Assembly: GCA_964425755.1 (NCBI GenBank)
Contig: CAYRNY010000012.1
Span: 62,001 to 126,000 of the forward strand
Reading direction: 5' to 3'
DNA length: 64,000 nucleotides
Source of the DNA: CAYRNY01 sp964425755
GTDB taxonomy: Bacteria > Chloroflexota > Anaerolineae > Aggregatilineales > Aggregatilineaceae
Position 1 is the stretch's first letter, and each line of letters starts with the position of its first letter. Below are positions 44,957 to 54,138 of this stretch, piece after piece. The notes beneath the pieces were generated by a model that saw only the letters and a program-made list of their open reading frames with translations, ran no database searches and was not told the DNA's origin. The translations under genes and the position numbers were made by a program.

Positions 44957-46129
44957 TTACATACCGCCTGCGAGGTAGCCGATCACGGCTTCGCGTTCGG
45001 CCTCATTCAGATTCGCGCCATAGCCGATCATGCGGTCAACTGTCGCCACCCATTCGGCTTCTGTTTTCGTGGCGTTGTCGATGCGCTCGCGCGTGTGGCA
45101 GACCGTGCAGCGGGTCTGGACCAGCTCGGCACCGCTGATCATTGGTTCCTCGGTCATCATCATGCCATCAAACGTGAAGCGTTGAATTTCGAACGTTTCA
45201 ACCGGCGGGTCGGAGCCGATGCTGCCGAATTTGGCGTGCACGACGTAGGCGGCTCCTTCACGCAGGGCCAGTGTGGTGGGGGCGAGTTCGGCCTGGGTTT
45301 CCTGGCGCGACACGATCGTCGCGCTGGCCCAGTCGTCGTCGCTACTGAGCACCACGACCTCGCGCGCCTGCGCGCCGTCCACATTGGCAACCGCGTAGAG
45401 GTTCCCATCTGCATAGAGCACCATGCCATCGATGCCGACCGGCACATCCAGTTCAACCTGGGTATAGGCTTCGGGCTCGGCGACCGGGACTTTGTAGATC
45501 GCCCCTGCGCCCGCCACCGCTACCAGCAGGAAATCGCCATCCGGGTGATAGTCGATGCCGTTGAGACCGAATCCTTCTACGGCGAACTCATCCGATTCCA
45601 GGAAGATGTCACCATTGCCTTCGGTATCCACGACATAGAGCACGCCGCTAAAGCTCGTGGTCAAATAGGCGTTGCCCTCGGCGTCCACGGTGACGTCATT
45701 GCCAAAATCGCGTCCTTCGTGGAGCGCGGTCAGGTCAACAAAAAACAGCTCTTCGCCCGTGTCCAGGTCATACGCTCCCAGGGCAGCCGTGCCAGAGGCC
45801 TCGGGGTCCTGCGTTGCGCTGAAGTCCGGCATAGCGACCAGCACGCGATTGCGTTCAGCATCAACGTGCACGCCGGTGCTGGACAACCCTTCAACGCCCT
45901 CGGCGAGTTGTGTGACGGTGCCGTCATCAGCAACCGTGAACACACCGCCTTCGGTCAGCGATCCGGTGATGAACACGCCGCGTTCAGCATCCCAGTCAAT
46001 ACCTTCGGGATGATAACCTGGCCGCGCCGCGAGGATCAGTTCGGGGAGTTCGTCCGCTTGGGCGTTAAGCACCAACGGTGCGGCCAACAACATGATCAAT
46101 AAGCTCACGATTAGAGTACGTTTCAACAT
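44957..46129 (-). CDS. Secreted beta-propeller protein with C-terminal cytochrome c motif
   Basis: 390 residues. The signal peptide starts at the ATG at 46129 (MLKRTLIVSLLIMLLAAPLV, then NAQA), preceded by AGGAGAG. Residues about 35-320 form SMP-30/NHL-like propeller blades (ERGVFITGSLTEGGVFTVAD, GVHVDAERNRVLVA). The end carries one haem-c site, TRCTVCHTRE, and a following LAGGM that could supply the axial Met. It probably acts in periplasmic electron transfer with oxidation of a small substrate. The substrate is unknown. Confidence 0.85.
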   Translation of the reverse strand: MLKRTLIVSLLIMLLAAPLVLNAQADELPELILAARPGYHPEGIDWDAERGVFITGSLTEGGVFTVADDGTVTQLAEGVEGLSSTGVHVDAERNRVLVAMPDFSATQDPEASGTAALGAYDLDTGEELFFVDLTALHEGRDFGNDVTVDAEGNAYLTTSFSGVLYVVDTEGNGDIFLESDEFAVEGFGLNGIDYHPDGDFLLVAVAGAGAIYKVPVAEPEAYTQVELDVPVGIDGMVLYADGNLYAVANVDGAQAREVVVLSSDDDWASATIVSRQETQAELAPTTLALREGAAYVVHAKFGSIGSDPPVETFEIQRFTFDGMMMTEEPMISGAELVQTRCTVCHTRERIDNATKTEAEWVATVDRMIGYGANLNEAEREAVIGYLAGGM

Positions 46130-46474
46130 GGGTTTCTCTCCTGGGTCCTGAATTCTACGGTGTCGGGATTGCCCATTCTCGATGACCAATATGCACAAAC
46201 CGGGTCACACGTTTTTAGCACTGGGCGGTCTATGGTGGACTATCTTAGATATCTAAACGACTGGTTGCTTCTAGAGAACCTCCCGTATCTGTGAGCTATT
46301 GTTCATCGCGAACGCACACCTTTCACCGAATTCGGTAACCTGATCATATCAAACGTGTTTGACTAATTGCACACTTACCGCCAAAATTCTACACGCGCGT
46401 CTCGCGTGGCACGTGGCAGGCTACGCTTCTCCGGGCCGCGCCGTGCCCTGCCCCCGGTTGGTGCGGCACGGTCT
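46130..46474. other. Intergenic region without a recognised feature
   Basis: 345 bp between the ABC exporter stop and the propeller-protein start, AT-rich around 46200-46370. Presumably promoter sequence; no clear hairpin or gene. Confidence 0.4.
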
Positions 46475-48226
46475 TTACGCCGACAGGTGCTCCAGCTTGC
46501 GCTGCGCGGTGTAGAGGCGATTGTACAGCCCGCCCACGGACACGAGCTCCTGATGCGTTCCGGTTTCCGCTATTTGCGTATTCTCCAGCACGATGATCTT
46601 ATCCGCGTTGCGCACGGTCGAGAGCCGGTGCGCGATGATGATCGTCGTCTTGCCTTCCATCAGGCGTTCCAGCGCCTCCTGGATCAGGATTTCCGTTTCC
46701 GTATCTACGGACGATGTCGCCTCGTCCAGGATCAGGACCGGTGCATCCTTCAGCACGGCGCGCGCAATCGAGAGGCGCTGTTTCTGCCCGCCGGATAATT
46801 TGACGCCACGCTCGCCGATGAGCGTGTCGTAGCCGTCGGGCAGGTCACGGATAAACTGGTGCGCGTTAGCCACGCGTGCGGCGCGCACGATATCCGTCTC
46901 GCACGCCTCCGGGTTGCCGAACTGGATGTTCTGACGTACCGTGCCGTGAAACAGGAACACGTCCTGCAGGACGATGCTGATCTGCTGGCGCAAACTCTCC
47001 AGTTCGAAGTCGCGCGTGTCGATACCATCCAGCCGGACGGTGCCCGCCACCGGATCGTAGAAGCGTGGGATCAGGCTCACCAGTGTGGACTTGCCCACGC
47101 CGGTCGGGCCGACGAGCGCCGCCATCTCCCCCGCGCCAATCTCGACATTGATGTTCTCCAGCACCATGTCGCCCTGGCTGTAGCAGAAGCTGACGTTTTC
47201 GAACACGATCTCGCCCCGCGCGCGCGACTCCAGCCGGATCGCGTCCGGACGCTCCTTGATTTCGGGACTCTCTTGCAACAACTCATCCACGCGATCCCCG
47301 CTGGCCAACGCTTCCTGGATGCGTTCCCATGCGTCGCTCAACATGCGAATCGGCTGGTAAAGCATCTCCAGGTACAGGAAAAAGGCGACCAGATCGGCCA
47401 CAGCCAGCGCGCCATCATTGACCAGCATCCCGCCGAAGTAAATCACGACCAGCATCCCCAGCGACGAAGTGAAATCTACCAGCGGCTGGAAAATCGCCAT
47501 CATTTTGAGCGCGTACAGCAACGAGTGGCGGTAGTTGTCGATCCCAAGCGAGATGCGCTGCGCTTCGGCGTCTTCACGCGTGAAGGCTTTGATCTCGCGG
47601 ATGCCGGAGATGTTATCGTTCAGCACGGCGTTAAGCTCGCCGAGTTCCACCTGGCGCCGCCGGAATGCCGGGCGTACTTTCTTGGCGTAACCACGCATGA
47701 CCAGGATCACGAAGGGCACCGGGATCAAGCTCAGCAGGCCGAGCTTCCAGTTCATCAGCATCAGCATCGCGCTGACGCCGGCGAGGGTCAGTACGTTGAC
47801 GATGATATCCGGCACGGCATGCGCGATCAGCATCTCGAACATGTCGGTATCGTTGACAACGCGGGACATCATCTGCCCGGTTTGTTTGTCCTCGTAAAAG
47901 CGCAATGACAACCGCTGCAAGTGCTGGTACAGGTGCTTGCGCATATCCGCCACCACGCCCCAACCGGCAATGTGTGCCACGTAGCTACGCAGGAATTGCA
48001 GCCCCCCTTTGACGACCAGCGCGACAGCGGCCAGGATCGTCAGTTGGGTCACGTGCACCATCGTGTCGGAGTCCAGCGGCTGTTCCGTGACGGTGGCGAC
48101 GAGCGACCTGACGATCCACGGGATGAGCAGTTGTACGCCGACCAGCAAGATCATGCTGATCACCGTGATCACCAGTTCAGTTGTGTACTTGCGCGCGAAA
48201 TGAAAGACGAGGTTAAAAGCTTTCAT
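46475..48226 (-). CDS. ABC exporter, fused membrane and ATPase domains
   Basis: A 583-residue half-transporter. Six membrane helices (residues 1-320) have the coupling motif YEDKQTGQMMSRVVNDTDMF. The ATPase carries Walker A GPTGVGKSTLVSLI, Q-loop VLQDVFLFHGTVRQNI, signature KLSGGQKQRLSIARAV, Walker B APVLILDEATSSVDTETE and H-loop IIAHRLSTV. It forms a homodimer or pairs with another half. Substrates range from lipids to drugs and cannot be specified. GAGGGG precedes the ATG. It appears to stand alone. Confidence 0.93.
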   Translation of the reverse strand: MKAFNLVFHFARKYTTELVITVISMILLVGVQLLIPWIVRSLVATVTEQPLDSDTMVHVTQLTILAAVALVVKGGLQFLRSYVAHIAGWGVVADMRKHLYQHLQRLSLRFYEDKQTGQMMSRVVNDTDMFEMLIAHAVPDIIVNVLTLAGVSAMLMLMNWKLGLLSLIPVPFVILVMRGYAKKVRPAFRRRQVELGELNAVLNDNISGIREIKAFTREDAEAQRISLGIDNYRHSLLYALKMMAIFQPLVDFTSSLGMLVVIYFGGMLVNDGALAVADLVAFFLYLEMLYQPIRMLSDAWERIQEALASGDRVDELLQESPEIKERPDAIRLESRARGEIVFENVSFCYSQGDMVLENINVEIGAGEMAALVGPTGVGKSTLVSLIPRFYDPVAGTVRLDGIDTRDFELESLRQQISIVLQDVFLFHGTVRQNIQFGNPEACETDIVRAARVANAHQFIRDLPDGYDTLIGERGVKLSGGQKQRLSIARAVLKDAPVLILDEATSSVDTETEILIQEALERLMEGKTTIIIAHRLSTVRNADKIIVLENTQIAETGTHQELVSVGGLYNRLYTAQRKLEHLSA

Positions 48227-48537
48227 GTGCCCCTCTTGATCGGTGCTTCAACATAATATACATGCGGTGGCCCGGCCTCGCGCCACGGACATTCACGATT
48301 ATACACAACCAACGCGCTGCCCGTCTGAGGCAGATTCCGGGATTTGCACTACTCGGACTATAATGAAAAAAAGCGCAAGACTCACACGATCCCCCTGGCA
48401 CGTTGCACTGGGCAGGCGGGCCGTGTTGCGAACGCGCCTCATGCTCGGGGTAGATCGTGTCGTGCCCGGTTTATGGGCTAAGGTGACATAGTTCCAGGCT
48501 GGTTGTGACAAATAGCGAAGTTTTGAAGAGAACGACC
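48227..48537. other. Divergent intergenic region
   Basis: 311 bp between the exporter and the lipoprotein methyltransferase. No structured RNA or clear operator was seen. The AT-rich start (48245-48265) probably holds the exporter promoter. Confidence 0.4.
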
Positions 48538-49419
48538 ATGCACACAAATAGAAAATGCCGCAACGGACCGTTATTACTGCTCGTGTGCGCGCTAGTGCTG
48601 GCCGCATGCGGGGGCAGTTCGCAGGACGATCATCGCTCCGCGACCGTCCGCTCGTTCTTGAGTCCGACAGCCGGTGCCGGGCCCCAGGACGAAGCGAATC
48701 AAATTACCCCCACACCGACGTTTCGACCGACCGAACTCGCTCCTACGCCCCCGGAACTCGATCGGCAGCTTGAGGATCCCGCCGACATGCGCCAGCGACG
48801 CGAGAATCTGGTTAACGATCGGGTGCGCAGTTTTGTTTCCGACCCGGTAGTGATTGAGGCGATGTTGAATGTGCCGCGTCACGCGTTTGTGCCGTACAAC
48901 TACCGCGACCAGGCTTATCGGGACTACCCGCTCCCGATCGGTTATGGACAGACGATCTCCCAACCCTCGCTGGTGGGCATGATGACGGAGATGCTCGAGC
49001 TTGAACCCGGCGACCGGGTCCTGGAGATCGGCACCGGGTCTGGTTACCAGGCTGCAATACTGCGCGAGATAACCGATGAGGTATACACCATCGAAATCAT
49101 TCCGGAGTTGGCAGGCACCGCGCGCCGCATCTTTGACGAGCTGGGCTACGACGACATCCACACGCTGCGAGCGGACGGCTATTACGGCTGGTGGCAATAC
49201 GCGCCATACGACGCGATCATCGTCACCGCAGCACCGGACCATCTACCCTCGCCGCTTGTGGCACAGCTCGATCCAGATGGGGGGCGCATGGTGATCCCGA
49301 TCGGGCCGCCGGGCGGGTACCAGAGCTTGTGGCTGGTGGAACGACAGGGCGAAACCGTCGACATGCAGCGCAAAATGGACGTCGCGTTCGTGCCCTTTAC
49401 GCGCGAAGCGGACGAGTGA
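48538..49419 (+). CDS. Lipoprotein with protein-L-isoaspartate O-methyltransferase domain
   Basis: 293 residues. The N-terminus is a lipoprotein signal (GPLLLLVCALVLAACGGSSQ, lipobox LAAC). A Thr/Pro-rich spacer leads to a PCMT domain with NVPRHAFVPYNYRDQAYRDY, GYGQTISQPSLVGMMTEML and the SAM-binding motif VLEIGTGSGYQAAIL. PCMT repairs isoaspartyl residues using SAM. The start at 48538 follows GAAGAG. A lipid-anchored, apparently exported copy is unusual because SAM is cytoplasmic. Its last 23 bp overlap the convergent spermidine-synthase-like gene. Confidence 0.88.
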   Translation: MHTNRKCRNGPLLLLVCALVLAACGGSSQDDHRSATVRSFLSPTAGAGPQDEANQITPTPTFRPTELAPTPPELDRQLEDPADMRQRRENLVNDRVRSFVSDPVVIEAMLNVPRHAFVPYNYRDQAYRDYPLPIGYGQTISQPSLVGMMTEMLELEPGDRVLEIGTGSGYQAAILREITDEVYTIEIIPELAGTARRIFDELGYDDIHTLRADGYYGWWQYAPYDAIIVTAAPDHLPSPLVAQLDPDGGRMVIPIGPPGGYQSLWLVERQGETVDMQRKMDVAFVPFTREADE

Positions 49420-51766
49420 GCCACGCCAGACCGTAACATCCACTGCCGACCCACAATACCCACTCGAAACCAAATGACAGCGCCAGCAATACCGCAACGA
49501 TCGCGCTCACGACCGACATGCCACCATTGATCGCCCAGGCCCAGGGGATCAGGTCCGGCACGTCGCGAATAGCGTCCAGCCCTCGTGCAAACGGGATGCC
49601 CATCAGCAAGCCCACAGGCGCGATGATCGTAACACTGAGCACCAGCCGCAGCGCCAATGGCAGGTCCAACAGCACGTTTGAAACGGCATCCAGGAACCAG
49701 GGCCATGTGATCAGCAAGACCACCAGGACCAGTAACGCACCGGCCCAGTGAATTCTCATGGACAGCGTGCTGCCGATGCCGGAAAAGAACAGCAACGTTG
49801 CCAACACAGTCGCCAGGGCCAGAGTCGGCTGGCCCAGCACCAAGATGAACTGCTGGATCATCGTCACTTCAACTAATAGAAAAGCCAGCCCGAGACTGCC
49901 GAAATACAACACGACGCGCACGTTGCGACCGCGCCGCGACCGGTATAACGCTGCCCTAAAACGACGCCGTAGCCCAATCGGAAGAACAATGAAGATGAGC
50001 GACGCTAACAAGGCGAACAGCAGAAGCGCGATCAGCACAAAATAGCCGCTGCCCCCAAAAGGCTGCCAGGTTCTTCCAAGGTTGTCAAGCACTTCGGGTG
50101 TTTGCCGCCACTTGAAGAAGTGGAAGAAAAACGGCTGGTTGTCGGTAGGAGGACGGACCTGAAAAGCGTAGTCCGCAAAAAACTGCTCGCGGTCCGCAGC
50201 ATTTAGCAGCTCGACGTAGGTGTCATGGTAGACGGGCGTTTCGAGCGTCGCATAGCGATTCACTGACTGCGGCGGCACATCCGGCGGCAGGACCATGTCA
50301 AACGCCAGTTCCCCGGCCTGGGCGGTGATTCGCGCGATCTCTGCAGCAGTGAAGCCCTCTTGCTTCACCAGAAAGGTCACGGTTTGAAACGAACGAAACG
50401 CGACGATCTGGCGCGCCGGGTCACCGCCCCAACGCTCCAACGCGGCGATCAGCAGGCCCAGGGTGCGCAAGTCCTCGCTGGGTGGGTTCTGCAGCCAGCG
50501 CGTGACCACAAAGATGCCATCATCGCGCATTAAGTCGAGAAACGCCGCGACCCCTTCGACGGTCAGCACGTAGTTTTCAGTCAGCGTGAACGCCCCGGAG
50601 GTGACGGGGCGGTACGCATCATTGAGCGCAAGGTGCACCACATCAAAACGCTCGGCGGTCTGGCGTGCGTACGTGCGTAGTTCCTGGTGCATGATATCGA
50701 CGCGCGGATCATCAGCCAGACCCGCCCACTGCCTCAGATCGCCGTACAGGGCTTCGACAATCAGGCTGTTCGGCTCGATTGCGGTTACCGTCGTCGCCCC
50801 CAGCGCCAGCGCGACCTGCACGTCCAGGCCGCCGCCCAGACCTAACACCAGCACATCCGCCGGGCTTTGGGACCCATCAAGCACCAGGGACAGCGGCATC
50901 GACCTGGCGAAAGCATCGGACATTGCGTCCGCCCGTGGCACCGGTAAAAGGTTGTCCCCATCGATCAAGAGGCCGATCTCGGGCGGCAACTCACCGAAGT
51001 AGGTCATGCTCAGGCCGGGCGCTGAATGGATCGTATCGCTGTAGACGATATCCAGGCGAGAATACGCGTTGTAGCGTGGCACTGCCAGCGTAGCATCGGG
51101 ATTGCGCTTGAAGTGGCTCAACGGTTTGTACGGAGAGGGTTGAATGGTCAGCATGGCCGGTGGTGCGAGCGCGCCAACAATCCCCAGGACCACGATCGCC
51201 AGGCTGAGCGTCTGCATGGCGCGCGGTGTTTTGTGCGTGAATAACAGCGCCGCAACGCCAGCGAACACGCTGCACAGGAGCACAACGCGAACGTCCCCCA
51301 CGTAGCCCAGCAACAACGGGGCCACGGCTGCCCCCACTGCCGACCCCGCCATGTTGGCCCCGTACACATACCCGGCGGAGCGTGCAGGATCGGCCAGCAC
51401 AGCGCCGATCAACGCCCCCGCCAGCGTAAAGGGCACGGCCAATGCCAGCAAATTCCCAATCAACCGCCATACCTGGGTACGGTCCCAGGCGACGGCATAA
51501 GAGTCGAAGGCCCATTGATTGAGCACAAGATAGGCCAGTACCGTCGCAGGACCAAGACCCAACGCGTAGTACGCCTGCCATTGCGGCAGCCGCAGACGCG
51601 GCCATGCCGCCAGCAGCGACCCACTGATACCGAACCCTAACAGGGCCAGACTGACCGCAAGAAACGCAAAATGATAGAACTGTGCGACAGAAAAGAGGCG
51701 CGTCAATGTGACCTGAAACAGCAATACAATCGCGGAAATTGACGCGACCCCGGATAATGTACGCAT
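49397..51766 (-). CDS. Membrane protein with spermidine-synthase-like domain
   Basis: 789 residues. The N-terminal part (about 1-210) has six or seven membrane helices (VLLFQVTLTRLFSVAQFYHF). The middle (about 290-470) is a SpeE-like Rossmann methyltransferase fold with VLVLGLGGGLDVQVALALGA and a decarboxylated-SAM-type acidic residue in TAIEPNSLIVEAL. The C-terminal 200 residues contain more helices. Such membrane-embedded polyamine-synthase homologues are common but uncharacterised, and aminopropyl transfer is not proven. The ribosome site is a G-rich stretch before the ATG. Confidence 0.85.
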   Translation of the reverse strand: MRTLSGVASISAIVLLFQVTLTRLFSVAQFYHFAFLAVSLALLGFGISGSLLAAWPRLRLPQWQAYYALGLGPATVLAYLVLNQWAFDSYAVAWDRTQVWRLIGNLLALAVPFTLAGALIGAVLADPARSAGYVYGANMAGSAVGAAVAPLLLGYVGDVRVVLLCSVFAGVAALLFTHKTPRAMQTLSLAIVVLGIVGALAPPAMLTIQPSPYKPLSHFKRNPDATLAVPRYNAYSRLDIVYSDTIHSAPGLSMTYFGELPPEIGLLIDGDNLLPVPRADAMSDAFARSMPLSLVLDGSQSPADVLVLGLGGGLDVQVALALGATTVTAIEPNSLIVEALYGDLRQWAGLADDPRVDIMHQELRTYARQTAERFDVVHLALNDAYRPVTSGAFTLTENYVLTVEGVAAFLDLMRDDGIFVVTRWLQNPPSEDLRTLGLLIAALERWGGDPARQIVAFRSFQTVTFLVKQEGFTAAEIARITAQAGELAFDMVLPPDVPPQSVNRYATLETPVYHDTYVELLNAADREQFFADYAFQVRPPTDNQPFFFHFFKWRQTPEVLDNLGRTWQPFGGSGYFVLIALLLFALLASLIFIVLPIGLRRRFRAALYRSRRGRNVRVVLYFGSLGLAFLLVEVTMIQQFILVLGQPTLALATVLATLLFFSGIGSTLSMRIHWAGALLVLVVLLITWPWFLDAVSNVLLDLPLALRLVLSVTIIAPVGLLMGIPFARGLDAIRDVPDLIPWAWAINGGMSVVSAIVAVLLALSFGFEWVLWVGSGCYGLAWLTRPLRA

Positions 51767-51927
51767 CGTACCCTTACCCCCTTAAGCCCAGTATAGCATT
51801 ACGCTGAACTCAGAACCGAATGTGACCGCCCACAAGACCATCCCCCAGCCAGCTTGCGGTCAGGCGTTCCGTGCTGCCCAGGCTTTGGATTGCCGGGGAT
51901 GGGGGATATCCATCCCCGGCAAGGGCG

Positions 51928-51943
51928 ATGTAACATGTTACAT
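51928..51943. promoter_or_regulatory. Palindrome upstream of the second LacI gene (candidate operator)
   Basis: ATGTAACATGTTACAT is a perfect 16-bp palindrome, about 205 bp before the regulator start. It is probably bound by a dimeric regulator, most simply the LacI protein that follows. Confidence 0.6.
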
Positions 51944-52124
51944 TTTTTCTCAGATGGTTGACTTTGTTACTTACCATATTGCATCATATGATCAAGTGCA
52001 TTGATAGAAATTTCACCATAGCAAAATGCAAAAATCATCAAAATCCGTAGATTGTTCGGCCAGATTTCTGACATTGCTTCGCATTCACCGCTTGATCGGT
52101 CGCGCTTGAAACACTGAAGCACTA

Positions 52125-52150
52125 ATGTAACAAGAGGTATTCCGTTACAT
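52125..52150. promoter_or_regulatory. Inverted repeat overlapping the LacI start codon
   Basis: ATGTAAC and GTTACAT are separated by 12 nt, and the second arm contains the ATG of the regulator. It uses the same half-site as the palindrome at 51928, which suggests two sites for autoregulation. Confidence 0.5.
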
Positions 52151-53165
52151 GGCTACCATCAGGGATATTGCCAAACGTGCGCACGTTTCCACGGCCACCG
52201 TCTCCCGTGTTCTTAATAATCACCCGCGTGTGAGTGAAGAAACTCGTCGTGTGGTGTTGCAGATCGCACAGGATATGGAATATCCGATCGAGAAGCTGCG
52301 CCACACAGCTAACCAGGTCTCCCGTTCAGTATTGGTTCTGACGAGCGAAGAAGTTAATGAAAGCGCCATTGGCTCCAACACCCGCCCGTCGATCAATGAG
52401 TTTGAGCGTACCGTCTGGACCGGTGTGCATTCCGTCCTGCAAAAACGCGGCATTGCGACACGCTTGCAGCGTTCGACGATCTCTGCGGAAGAAGCACACC
52501 AGCATGCGCGTGACATCGGCGTGTCCGGCCTGATTTTACTGGGCGGTGTCCGCAATCGCGCGTTTGTCAGCAAGCTGCAGAGCCTGGATATCCCCGTGGT
52601 GATCGCGGGGGCCCACCTCTACCCGCTCCAGGTGGACTGTGTGATGGCAGACGTGGCGCATGGCATCCGCGAGGCAGTCGACCACTTGATTAACAGTGGC
52701 CGCCAACGCATCGGGTTTGTTAACGGCCCGGAAACGACAACGACAAGCGCTGAGAAACTGGACGGCTTCCGTCTGGAGCTGTGCCTGCACGGGCAACCTT
52801 TTGACGCTGACCAGGTGGTCATCAGCGACTTCAACGCGCAGGCGGGCTACGAGCAAACGCGCCAACTCCTGGAGCAATACCCCGGTCCCGACGCGGTCAT
52901 CTTTGCGGACGACGTGATCGCGATGGGCGGGCTGCGCGCCATCAAGGAAGCCGGGTACAGGATTTCGGATGACATCGCCGCGATCGGTTTTGGTGACTAT
53001 GACCTGGCACGCTTCACCGACCCGCCACTGACCTCGGTTCATTTTGATATGCACCTGATGGGCGAGATCGCCGCCAAGCGCCTGTGCGCACTCATGCGCG
53101 AGGCGGATTCGTCGCCATGGTTGATCCGCGTGCCGACGTCGCTGGTTCACCGTGAATCGACCTGA
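52149..53165 (+). CDS. LacI-family transcriptional regulator
   Basis: A 338-residue repressor. The helix-turn-helix reads TIRDIAKRAHVSTATVSRVL, followed by the hinge region around PIEKLRHTANQVSRS. The sensor domain ends with AAIGFGDYDLARFTDPPLTS. It heads a plus-strand operon with two permeases, a binding protein and an oxidoreductase, and most likely controls it. The TGTAAC-type palindromes upstream are its probable operators. Confidence 0.95.
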   Translation: MATIRDIAKRAHVSTATVSRVLNNHPRVSEETRRVVLQIAQDMEYPIEKLRHTANQVSRSVLVLTSEEVNESAIGSNTRPSINEFERTVWTGVHSVLQKRGIATRLQRSTISAEEAHQHARDIGVSGLILLGGVRNRAFVSKLQSLDIPVVIAGAHLYPLQVDCVMADVAHGIREAVDHLINSGRQRIGFVNGPETTTTSAEKLDGFRLELCLHGQPFDADQVVISDFNAQAGYEQTRQLLEQYPGPDAVIFADDVIAMGGLRAIKEAGYRISDDIAAIGFGDYDLARFTDPPLTSVHFDMHLMGEIAAKRLCALMREADSSPWLIRVPTSLVHREST

Positions 53166-53205
53166 TCTGTTGGCTGCAGCATGATGTTCGTGATGGACTG
53201 GAAAA

Positions 53206-54126
53206 ATGAGTGATTTATCCTCAGCAAGCGTGCATACCTCCCCCCAAAGGCCGCAGTCGGGCTTTAAGCTGTCCAACTGGCAAGTGGGTGTATTGCTGGT
53301 GTTGCCGGCGCTGATATTGTTCTTTGCGATCACGATGTACCCGCTTTTCAGCTCGATGTACCAGGGTTTTTTCAAGAAGAGCCTGTTGTGGCCCGGACAG
53401 GAATACGTCGGGCTGGAGAATATCGAGTCCGTGCTTGAGGATGACTTCAAGCAAATCCTGAACACAACGCTGGTCTACTCGGTCTATTCCACGCTGTTAC
53501 CGTTCCTGATCGGTTTTGGCATCGCGCTGATCCTCAACTCGTCTGTCCCGGGGCGCGGGCTGCTGCGGAGCATGTTCTTGCTGCCGTGGCTGCTCCCGGC
53601 AGTGGTTGTGTCTTTTCTGTGGATGTGGATTTTCAACGCGAATTACGGCGTGCTCAATGGCTTTCTGCGCGAGACGGGGCTGATCAGCGAAAACATCAAC
53701 TGGCTGGGGCATCCACAGCGCGCTATGGGGGCCGTAATCATCGCGAAGACGTGGAACACTTTCCCCTGGATGGCGGTCATGCTGCTGGCGGGATTGCAGA
53801 CCATCCCGCACGAGTTGAACGAAGCGGCGGCTATCGATGGCGCGGGACGCATCCGCACCTTCCGCCATATTACTGTGCCACAACTCCGGGGCGTGATCGG
53901 CACGGTGCTGCTCTTGAGCTTTATCTGGAACTTCCAGCATTTCGAATCCATCTACGTGATGACCTCCGGCGGGCCATCCAAAGCGACAACGACATTTTCG
54001 GTCGCCGTGTATAAAACGGCGTTTCAGAAGTTCGATCTCGGTGAAGCTGGCGCAATCGGCATCCTGTGGATGGCACTCTTGTCAGTTGTCGTCGGCGTCT
54101 ATGTGTTTCTAAACCCAGAAGAGTGA
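53206..54126 (+). CDS. Carbohydrate ABC transporter permease, MalF type
   Basis: A 306-residue membrane protein with about six helices and the EAA loop ELNEAAAIDGAGRIRTF. The N-terminal cytoplasmic segment is about 20 residues, then VGVLLVLPALILFFAITMYP. It lies 40 bp after the LacI gene and 12 bp before its partner permease. No ATPase gene is present in the operon, as in the first sugar locus. Confidence 0.95.
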   Translation: MSDLSSASVHTSPQRPQSGFKLSNWQVGVLLVLPALILFFAITMYPLFSSMYQGFFKKSLLWPGQEYVGLENIESVLEDDFKQILNTTLVYSVYSTLLPFLIGFGIALILNSSVPGRGLLRSMFLLPWLLPAVVVSFLWMWIFNANYGVLNGFLRETGLISENINWLGHPQRAMGAVIIAKTWNTFPWMAVMLLAGLQTIPHELNEAAAIDGAGRIRTFRHITVPQLRGVIGTVLLLSFIWNFQHFESIYVMTSGGPSKATTTFSVAVYKTAFQKFDLGEAGAIGILWMALLSVVVGVYVFLNPEE

Positions 54127-54138
54127 CGGGGCGCTACG

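Noticed and set aside
44945..46102. A 385-codon plus-strand frame opposite the propeller/cytochrome gene
   Set aside because: Antisense shadow. The minus strand has signal peptide, ribosome site and haem motif.
51822..52004. A 60-codon frame between the spermidine-synthase-like and LacI genes
   Set aside because: No ribosome site or coding character. It covers the operator palindrome, so the region is better read as regulatory.
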